Assembly (NCBI GenBank): GCA_031264895.1 | Contig: JAISDI010000027.1 | Coordinates: 1-6,534, forward strand | Reading direction: 5' to 3' | Source of the DNA: Endomicrobium sp. | Lineage (GTDB): Bacteria > Elusimicrobiota > Endomicrobiia > Endomicrobiales > Endomicrobiaceae | DNA: 6,534 nucleotides | Shown: positions 1 through 6,534 of the stretch, in pieces | Layout: each line of letters begins with the position of its first letter | Position numbering within the stretch: position 1 is the first letter of the stretch | The notes under the pieces: model-generated | Told to the model about the DNA's origin: nothing | Seen by the model: only the letters and a program-made list of their open reading frames with translations | Database searches by the model: none | Made by a program: the position numbers and the translations under genes

Positions 1-1
1 A

Positions 2-3000
2 AAATTCATAAAAATGCACGGCGCAGACCAGACTGAAGAACAAATATTGAAACGCCGTCAGGGAATGAGCAATATAAGAAAAGCGATGGAAGCGGCATCC
101 GAAGCAGCTATTCGCAAGACGGTAAATAGTCCGCTTATAGTAAGAACAGCTCATTATTACACATTCCGCATCGCTTCAATGATTTCTGCAAACATAAGAG
201 AACATGTAAAACATAATTTAGAAAATCCTGATGAGAAACTGTCAATTGCCGGACAGAAGAGTTTGATACAAAACATGGTATTTAAAATAATTGAGTATTT
301 GGTCTCATTAAGGCCTAACAGTTCGAGTATATTAAACATACTTAAAAAGAAGATAGAACAACTCGAGAACAATGATCCCGCGTTTATGTTTTATTTAGAG
401 AAGCTTATGGCCGATTATGCCGAATTAAAAAGAAATACGGATAGGGATAGGGATTTTCAAATATTTTATCAGACGCATCTTTTTGATAAGTTTTTAAATA
501 AACTTGAACAGGAACATGAAAATTTAAATACGCAGCAAGGTGCATCTGAAAGCGATGATGATTATTCCGCAAGGTATAACGATTCAATTATAAAATGGCT
601 GGAAAATATGCTGTTGAATGGGCAGATACAAGATCCTTATTTGTTAAAACTGCTGGATGAAGATAGTAACATTACTGCGGACAAGAAGGAAGAATTAAAA
701 AAGAAGATAAAAAACGATTCTTTGTCGTATTCTGATAAACGTAAATTGATACGGGAGCTTTTCGGGCTGATTCCGGTAATGATCAAAAATGAATTGGCAA
801 AGGACAAGGCTTTTGTGGAACAGATGGAACAAAACCGTATGATAGAGGCATTTACGAACCATTTGGGAATTCTTTCCGAAAATAAGGATGAAATTGTTTT
901 TACCAACGGTGTTAAATATGATAAGAATACAGATAAAGTCATTTTTTCAAATGATACAATTTACGATATGAAAAGTGGCATTGTAACTTTCTTTCCTAAT
1001 TCTGACAGAGAAAAGACTGTCCCGCTCAAAGAGATCGCCAAAATAATGTTTGACAGAACAAAACAGTTCAAGACGCCAGGCGGCTTGGGGTTTATAGGCG
1101 TATTGTTTGGCAGCGATATGGAAAGATGCCAGGCTTTATGTTCCGTAGTAGGTATGTTTGGCGAACTGATGGCAAGCGGCAGCTTACTTATACATAACTA
1201 CGAAAGAGATAAAGATTACTCCGAAAGAGATAATGATTTTGGCAAAGACATTAAAGAGAAAAAGTTCTGGCAGCTTGGAATAGAACATCTTATGCATTAT
1301 TTGTCTGAAGATATCACAAATAACAGACCCCTTCTATTCGGTATAAGGCGTCCTAAAGCGCCTTTGAGATATTTTAGTCCCAGAAAATACCAATTGCAGC
1401 ATTATTCGTCTCAAGGAAAAGAAGTAAACATAATAAAAGAAGTGAACGCTTATTTTAAATCCTTGGGGATCGTCGAACTGTCGGATATTAAAAGTAAAAA
1501 TGCGAATATCGGATATATCGAAGACATTGGACATATTTATATTAATGAGAAAAATATATATATTTATATGGGAAGAGGGGTAGGTCTGCTGGCTTTACAA
1601 CTGGGAGAAAACGGCGGCAATGAAGAATTAAGAAAATTAAGAATCGCAGGTTTGAGACCCGATAGAATTACGTATAAGGAACGTCTTGACGGTTTTTTCA
1701 TTCCGTTCTTTCAGGATCGCTTAAAAGCTCTTGATAAAGAGCTTGCGCAATGTCTGATAGCCGAAGATTCCCAGACAGATAGGATATCTAAATTGACGGA
1801 TGAAATAGAACGGCTTTATCTCATTTACGATAAATTCAGTTTGTCCAGAGAGTCTAATAGCGAAGAAGTTTTTGGGGATTTTTACAGTTTTATGGAGAAG
1901 ATAGGTGAAGAAATAAACGAAAGAAGGAAATCCGTCAACTTACACAATGAAGGATCGAGAGTTGTCGAACTGTTTTTTAAAGCGGAACCATCTGTCATGA
2001 ACACGCAATATTATACGGCACAATATATCAAAAATGTAAAAGATGAGATGGAAAGGGTGTTGAAAAAAGCCAGACAAATACATGGGCAGGAATTTAGAAG
2101 CACATGGACAAATGACGGGGAAGCGGATATTGGGGGAAGACTTCTGGAAGTGTTTATAGATAACTCCATAAACGAGCTTGTAAAAAACGGGAAGATAAAA
2201 CGCAGTTTAGCGGAAAGCCTGAAATTGCAAAAGGCTATAGAATACTGTGCGACCCACATTCTGGATATAGAAACGGTTAGATACCTTCTTTCCAGTGATG
2301 CTGCTTTAGAGGAAATGCTGTACAATATTATTAAAAGCGTGGGTTTTGAGAATATGGATATTAGAATAAATACTATTGTGCAAATGAAAGATCTTTTGCG
2401 CGATATGCTTACTATCCAGCAGGTTTGTATAGACAAATTCAATGAAATAGCGGTTGCCGAATTTGATGAAGAACAAAAAGCCTTAGATGCAATAAAATTG
2501 AAAATGGACGAAATTGATGCTTATCTTAACAAAATGCCTAATATGAACGACTATGACAGGGATGCCCTGCTTTGCCTTGCGGCAAATATTATGGCAAGAT
2601 TTTATGAAAATAAGAACTCTGGTTTTGTGTTTGCCCAAAATAAAATCGGTTTTTTTAAGAGTATTTTAAGCAATTTAAGTAAAAGTAATAAAAAGCTTAT
2701 TAATGAGGCGATAAATATGAAATTTGAATTTTTCAGAAGTAATACTTTGAGCTTTGAGCTTATACCGGCCGATCTGACGCTTCCGGACACTAAGAAAAAA
2801 ATAGAAGAAAAAGGATATAAAGGCATTAAGAAGAATTTATATACGGCTTTTGTGGAGCTTCATAAGTTTTTATTCATGTCTTCAAAATATTTTTCCGCCC
2901 TTCATGATAATTTTGATACTTTTCAATATGAAAAAAGATTGAAGAGAACGCGGATTTTAAAAGCCGTTGTTTTTTCTTTAACGGCATTATCCATAATATT

Positions 3001-6000
3001 GACAGCTGTTTTTATGCCGCCTGTCATATGGCTGATTCCGGTAGCGGCCAAAGTAGCCGCGATTCTTTCTTCCGGAGCTTTTTCATTACTGTTTTTCGGC
3101 GTTGTAGTTCATGCAATAAATAATTTTATTGAAGACCGCCGTTTAAAATCGAAACCGCTGATATTTACATTGTTTACGGATAGTGAACTGGATGAAAAAC
3201 TGCAAAATTCTATAAATAATTTTCAAAACGTTGACCTGAATAAAGAAATATCTTTTTTGACGGATAACAAAGATGAAATACTTTCTTTATTTAGAAAAAC
3301 ACAGGCTTATTTGGGAGGGGCGATTCTTAAAAATAAGATGCAAAAGCTTATAGAAGCTTATTCTCTGAAGGCAATAGCTGCGGACAACCGTAGCGCTCAG
3401 AACGCGCTTTTGGAGCTGATATATGATTTTTCCCAGAGCGTAGATTCTTTGGCTTTTCAGGAATCTATGCTTTTTAAAACGGAAAGCGAAGGGAAGAGTT
3501 CCGTTGATGATAAGAAATATGAAACTCTAAAATTCTTTTATACTCTCAACTTAGTTGTTTTTAAGTTTGAATATAATCTTCAGGATTTGATTCATAGAAT
3601 CAATAATCAAAAAAGATTTCTAAAACTTTTGTTTTCAGATAAGAGGTTTGCCGTTAAAGACGAATATCTCAAGCTGTTTGACGATATTGAAAAACAGATA
3701 TTTTTAAGTTCATATTTAGAGACTCTTTCCTCAGTTCCGGACATATATTTGCAGCAGATATTGACCGAATTTCAGTTTGAAGAAGTAAAAAGCGCTGAAC
3801 AGGATAATTTTGACGCACAGTATCTGCTTTCTGATATCGCTAAAATGAATATTCCTAAAAATATAGGATATATGTACATAGGATTTATAAACAAAGTTTT
3901 ACCTTTGCGCAGCCTGTTCCTTAATAGAAATCTGCCGGCATCCTACAGACTATATGCTTTGTTGAAAATGTCATCATCGGAAAATAATCAGGATTCCGTT
4001 ATATCACAGTCCGGTACTGTCGATGAAAAAGCTGCGGCTGAAAGAAAAATAGATATTGATAAATCGTTTAATGCGGATTTTGCATTAAAGGTGCTGGAAG
4101 ACGCCGCCGGATACTCATACAGCGACAACTATTTGAATTCTTTGGAAGCGGAAATGCTTTTTACGGCTGCGGCGGTAGCGCTGCACGAGAAATATCCTAA
4201 TATTGATATTGTCGAGTTTTTAAGTCAGCTCAAATTTACGTTTGTCAGGAACAATAAGACGGAATTTATAGTCAAATATAGCGGAAGCGACGAATCCGAA
4301 TATGTGCAGATAGCAATGGACGACAATAAGGAGTACATAGATTCCATAAAAGATTTTGTCGAAAGCGTTTATAAGAGAAACATAGGCGACAAAACAGATG
4401 GGAATAATGCAAAATTCAAGTCTGTCGCTAAAGGCCCTTCCGCTTTGATCAAGGCAATAAGAAAAACTTCCCTCATATTTTTATTATCCATTACTATGTT
4501 CTTGACGAGTTTGTTTTTCAGTGTAGACCCTTCAATCGCATTAAGTAATGGATATATACCACCTGGTATTTACTTAAAGCATAATGTAAACCTCGAATCC
4601 ACCCAGCAGGAAAATGAATACGTAGTTGATATTGAGAAAGATGTATTGGAAAACCTTGAAAAAAATGAAGAAAATGAAGCCGAACAAAAACAGCCGGAAC
4701 AAACGCCTTTCAACCGGTTTGCAAAACCGCTATTGGCAGTGCCGTCAGTGATGCCTTTGTTACTTCTTTTTTTTAGACCAGTTTTAGCGCTTCCATTTAT
4801 GGCATTAGCGGTAGTGTTCTCTGCGGCGTTTAGAAAAAAAGTCGTTAATACGATATCTGTGCATTACAGATTCATAAAAGAGCGGATCTCTTTGACTGAC
4901 TTAGATTCAGGCAGCTTTGGCGTTAAGGAAATGGATGGTGAGATATCGGTTCCAGTTTATATGATCAATACAATGCCGGCGCACAGAAAAGGTTTTAAAT
5001 TTAAAAATACGGGAGTCAAAATAGATGGGAAAAGTGTTTGGATAAGTTCTGCTTCCGGTGTTTTTGCGATTTTTGCGGAAGGCGCGAGTTTAAAAGAGAT
5101 AGAAGATGCGGTGAAAGGTGATAATTCCGGCATCAGGGCCGGGCTTTCAAAGTTCGTAAAGAAGGCTGCCGGAAAAACTTTGGACGATAAGTTTAACGTC
5201 AGATGGTTTAATATGGAGCTTAACGCCGCCAAAACCTCTTTCGGTTACGATGATGGAACAGTTAGGGCGAGTTTGTCCGCCGAAGATGCTTCTTCTTTAG
5301 AAAACGCCGAGTCAGACTTTATGACGGGCGTGAGAGATATTGCCGATGCCGATGCAATGGCAATGGTAGAGAATATATATTACTTTTTGGATAATGTTAA
5401 GACGCCGGAAGATTTGAGCAAAATTCTCGGTGATTTCCAGAAAATTGGAAACGGGCAGATAATTCTTTCTTACGATGTTTTAAAAAACAATCTTGATGCC
5501 GCGACAGTTAAAGAATTTTTCAGCGTGGCGCGCCAGAACGGGATTAAAATAATTGCAGATCATAGAGGGCAGGACATATCTTCAGTATCAGAATACAGGA
5601 ATGTGGGTTTTGACGGCGTTTTGTATAATGCGTCGGAAGATAAATTGTCGGTTTATGATTTTGTGCTGGCAACAACGGAAGATGCTTCCGTAGTTGAAGG
5701 TTACGCAAGTTCGCAAGAGCTTATCAGTAAACTCCGTGAAACGAAGAATATAAAGATCCTCAACAACAGCGAAATTGTCAGCAAGATTTCCAAAGGCGAC
5801 AGTTCCATAGTCGACAGAGTCTGGATCGTCAGAGTTCTTAAAGAATCTGCAATTTTCGACGCGATAAGCGCAAACAAATATACCGAAGATACGGTAAAGC
5901 GTTCCGCGTATAATCTTGCAAAAAACAACTTTAAAAATCTTGAAAATATCGGCGATGCAAACCTTGCAAATCTTTTGAATCTTTTAAACGCCGGCAATGT

Positions 6001-6532
6001 GAAAGCCGTCAGGGAAGCTTTAAACCTGCCGGCGGTACATGCCGTCAATGTTTATCTTAACGATATCGGAGAAAATGTTAAAAATGAGAATGAAGTTATG
6101 GCTTTGCAAAAAGCTTATCTTGAAGCAATATTCGAAAAGTTTCTTGTAAATAAAACCGTTGTCGGAGATATTTTGAGCAAGACGCTTGAAAAACAGCTCG
6201 GCAAAGCTTTAAGACTGCAAATCGAGTCCGGCAAACAAGCGCAGCCCGCAATTACAGCCGAAGAGTTTAAAGAAGAAGTAAGAAATAAAACGAATACTCT
6301 TACGGCAGGAAAAAGTAAAGCCGAAGCTTCAAAAATATTTTCGCGAAAACTTAAAGAGGAATTACACCAGAAAGTTACTTCTCTTGCAGACGACGCTTTT
6401 GTTAAAAAAGACGCGGCAGCATTGGCCGGCATAATAGAACTCATCCCCGCAATAGCCGAAGTAAGATTAAATATGAAGCTTGACAAAGACAGTATAGACC
6501 GATTCGACGTAAGAGAACTCAAAAACCTATTA
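2..6532 (+). CDS. Interior of a giant uncharacterised membrane-anchored protein (partial at both ends)
   Basis: This frame has no stop codon for 2,177 codons, so the product exceeds 2,177 residues and is cut by both window edges. By chance such a frame is impossible in AT-rich DNA. All Trp codons are TGG, which fits the standard bacterial code. The first in-frame ATG (base 14, residue 5) has no Shine-Dalgarno-like sequence in the few bases upstream and the frame is open before it, so it is probably internal. The order of regions is: helical charged region (1-980) with short beta-rich and glycine-rich patches, hydrophobic hairpin (986-1039), helical region (1040-1480), signal-like helix plus acidic loop plus hydrophobic stretch (1484-1613), mixed alpha/beta part (1614-1815), barrel-like unit (1820-1890), and Ala/Lys/Glu-rich helices (1900-2177). 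I see no convincing catalytic motif, and no family is recognised. The reading frame and strand are near certain. The function is unknown, and the lineage (Omnitrophota- or Elusimicrobiota-like) is a guess from size and codon style. Confidence 0.96.
440..454 (+). repeat. Six-base tandem microrepeat coding Asp-Arg-Asp-Arg-Asp
   Basis: The unit gataggg-type hexamer (gatagg) occurs two and a half times head to tail, in frame, giving alternating Asp and Arg. It is short and in phase with codons, so gain or loss of a unit would add or remove two residues without breaking the frame. It probably arose by replication slippage. Confidence 0.75.
899..994 (+). other. Beta-rich patch with a 15-residue repeat
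   Basis: Residues 300-331 contain two similar units exactly 15 residues apart. Each has Tyr-Asp (306-307 and 321-322), a polar turn, then a hydrophobic strand (V313-I314-F315 and V328-T329-F330), and each strand is followed closely by Asn (317 and 333). The alternating polar and hydrophobic pattern suggests paired beta strands, like a fragment of a beta-repeat domain, inside an otherwise helical region. Two copies are too few to name a fold. Confidence 0.4.
1201..1233 (+). repeat. 12-base direct repeat in frame (Glu-Arg-Asp repeated)
   Basis: The 12-mer cgaaagagataa occurs at 1201-1212 and again at 1222-1233, offset by 21 bases. In the coding frame this duplicates a Glu-Arg-Asp unit seven residues apart (401-403 and 408-410), right after the glycine-rich patch. 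It looks like a small in-frame duplication within a charged linker. The TAA within the repeat is out of frame. Confidence 0.75.
2957..3118 (+). other. First transmembrane hairpin
   Basis: Residues 986-1039 hold two hydrophobic stretches, about 988-1005 and 1008-1036, separated by a Met-Pro-Pro turn (1005-1007). The second stretch is interrupted by a single Lys (1017), so the true helix may be about 1019-1038. Basic residues lie on both sides (Lys/Arg at 981, 982, 984 and 987; Arg-Arg at 1046-1047). By the positive-inside rule both flanks would be cytoplasmic, giving a re-entrant or two-helix anchor with almost no outside loop. This is a prediction read by eye. Confidence 0.75.
3119..4450 (+). 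other. Central helical region between the two membrane modules
   Basis: Residues 1040-1483 are rich in Lys, Glu, Asp, Asn, Phe and Leu with no glycine-rich loop or repeated motif, which suggests a long alpha-helical domain. A polar, Ser/Gln/Asp-rich linker lies near 1322-1346 and probably separates two helical subdomains. The stretch around 1380-1450 alternates hydrophobic and charged residues in a way compatible with a small alpha/beta fold. There is no cysteine anywhere in this region. Its position between two hydrophobic modules implies a domain held at the membrane face. I do not recognise the family. Confidence 0.5.
4451..4840 (+). other. Second membrane module: signal-like helix, acidic loop, hydrophobic return segment
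   Basis: Basic residues K1484, R1487 and K1488 precede a hydrophobic core of about 20 residues (1489-1508), then a polar stretch with Ser-Ile-Ala at 1511-1513. This three-part layout is that of a signal peptide or signal anchor. A loop of roughly 60 residues follows, very rich in Glu, Gln and Asn (about 1530-1567). Next come hydrophobic residues 1577-1609, broken by one Arg and two Pro, and then Arg-Lys-Lys (1611-1613). The charge pattern predicts an outside acidic loop and an inside return. Cleavage after Ala1513 is possible but unproven. Confidence 0.65.
4767..4774 (+). repeat. Run of eight T within the coding frame
   Basis: An uninterrupted T8 tract lies in the last hydrophobic stretch and encodes the two Phe residues at 1590-1591. 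Adding one T puts TAG immediately after the run, and removing one brings TAG within a few codons. Slippage here would therefore cut the protein after the second membrane module begins. It could equally be a by-product of Phe/Leu codons in AT-rich DNA. Confidence 0.8.
4841..5446 (+). other. Mixed alpha/beta region after the second membrane module
   Basis: Residues 1614-1815 change character from the upstream helical parts. Short strand-like segments with Gly and aromatic residues, such as 1646-1655 and 1672-1693 (Trp1680, Gly1686, Gly1694), alternate with amphipathic helices near 1697-1704, 1712-1723 and 1786-1813. A short Asp-Ala/Met-Ala alternation at 1782-1788 comes from a hexamer-like repeat in the DNA near 5345-5365. 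The segment may be the start of an alpha/beta domain that continues into the barrel-like unit. No motif allows naming it. Confidence 0.4.
5459..5668 (+). other. Beta-alpha-beta-alpha-beta unit resembling part of a TIM-like barrel
   Basis: Residues 1820-1889 read as strand (1820-1824, Ile-Ile-Leu-Ser-Tyr), helix (1832-1846), strand (1848-1853, Ile-Lys-Ile-Ile-Ala-Asp) followed by His1854-Arg1855-Gly1856, helix (1859-1868), then strand (1870-1875) after a Gly. The order and the 'Asn-Gly-Ile-Lys-Ile-Ile' then 'Gly-Phe-Asp-Gly-Val' spacing is typical of consecutive beta/alpha units in barrel enzymes. Only about three strands are visible, against eight in a full barrel, so this may be a partial or degenerate copy. 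Asp1853 and His1854 sit at a strand end, where such folds place active-site residues, but activity is not claimed. Confidence 0.4.
5699..6532 (+). other. C-terminal visible region: Ala/Lys/Glu-rich helices, runs off the window
   Basis: Residues 1900-2177 are dominated by Ala, Lys, Glu, Leu and Asn with few prolines or glycines, which suggests a chain of amphipathic helices. Examples are 1966-1980, 1986-1997, 2032-2048, 2053-2076 and 2106-2128. The DNA is visibly richer in G+C here than in the middle of the gene: by hand count 29 of 60 bases at 6001-6060 against 11 of 60 at 2641-2700. The frame is still open at the last base. Family is not recognised. Confidence 0.5.
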
Positions 6533-6534
6533 TC

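Larger units (their letters stand above)
2..2941 (+). other. N-terminal visible region: long soluble helical segment of the giant protein
   Basis: Residues 1-980 have no membrane-length hydrophobic run. Long amphipathic, Lys/Glu/Asp/Asn-rich stretches suggest helices, for example the run around residues 215-245 and that around 805-845. Two patches differ: a Tyr-Asp beta repeat near 304-330, and a glycine-rich stretch near 359-397 that holds a Cys-x3-Cys pair (C376, C380). All six cysteines of the visible protein are here (376, 380, 584, 749, 809, 858). Near residues 517-535 a hydrophobic strand runs into alternating glycines (G524, G526, G528), a shape seen in some nucleotide-binding loops, but without the rest of a Rossmann pattern it is not evidence of binding. 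The boundary is set by the basic residues before the first hydrophobic hairpin. Function is not recognised. Confidence 0.6.

Noticed and set aside
14..16. ATG at base 14 as the start of the giant protein
   Set aside because: No ribosome binding site is visible in the 13 bases upstream, the frame is open to the window edge, and no signal or start-like context follows. It is more likely internal, though a start just outside the window cannot be excluded.
1128..1141. Cys-x3-Cys pair as a metal-binding site
   Set aside because: Only two Cys are close together, and no further Cys or paired His lie nearby to complete a zinc or iron-sulfur site.
1547..1587. Hydrophobic strand followed by Gly-x-Gly-x-Gly (524-528) as a nucleotide-binding loop
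   Set aside because: The rest of a Rossmann or P-loop pattern (a following helix with proper spacing, an acidic residue at the end of the second strand, or Lys-Ser/Thr) is not visible.
2011..2442. Open stretch of 143 codons on the - strand
   Set aside because: It lies wholly antisense to the continuous + frame. Its product is Ser/Ile/Phe/Leu-rich, as expected from reading Glu/Lys/Asn-rich codons backwards, and I saw no reason to call it a gene.
4622..4700. Glu/Gln-rich loop as a tandem repeat array
   Set aside because: It is low-complexity sequence built from GAA, AAA and AAT codons, with no fixed repeat length. It is treated as an acidic linker.
6115..6522. Open stretch of 135 codons on the - strand, rich in Ser, Ala and Leu
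   Set aside because: It is antisense to the Ala/Lys/Glu-rich helical part of the giant gene. The Ser/Leu/Phe richness mirrors Glu/Lys/Ala codons on the other strand. The same applies to the shorter - strand stretches at 157-372, 405-587, 637-942, 1334-1534, 2602-2826, 4957-5232 and 5701-6048.

Overview
The whole 6.5 kb window lies inside one enormous protein-coding gene on the + strand. One reading frame, with codons starting at base 2, stays open from the first to the last base: 2,177 consecutive sense codons with neither the true start nor the stop in view. No intergenic space, RNA gene, mobile element, CRISPR array, promoter or terminator could be supported. The two other + frames are closed repeatedly, and the open stretches on the - strand read as antisense shadows of this gene.

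The organism looks like an AT-rich bacterium using the standard code: every Trp is TGG and there is no in-frame TGA, TAG or TAA. Codon choice favours ATA, AGA, AAA, GAA and AAT, with free use of GCC/GCG/GGC in places. Very long uncharacterised genes of this kind are known from uncultured lineages such as Omnitrophota, and the codon style would also suit Elusimicrobiota/Endomicrobium-like bacteria. This affiliation is a low-confidence inference, because there is no marker gene in the window.

Layout of the visible protein (residue 1 = codon at base 2). Residues 1-980 are soluble-looking, mostly helical and charged, with a small beta-repeat patch near 297-331, a glycine-rich stretch near 360-400 and another near 517-535. 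Residues 986-1039 form a hydrophobic hairpin flanked by Lys/Arg. Residues 1040-1480 are another long helical, charged region. Residues 1484-1613 form a second membrane module: a signal-peptide-like helix, an acidic Glu/Gln-rich loop of about 60 residues, and a second hydrophobic stretch ending in Arg-Lys-Lys. Residues 1614-1815 are mixed alpha/beta, 1820-1890 form a beta-alpha-beta-alpha-beta unit resembling part of a TIM-like barrel, and 1900-2177 are Ala/Lys/Glu-rich helices running off the end.

All six cysteines fall in the first 858 residues, and the following 1,319 have none. Base composition is also higher in G+C towards the 3' end. Together with the two membrane modules, this suggests a mosaic, membrane-anchored giant protein. 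I do not recognise a family with known function, and none is assigned.
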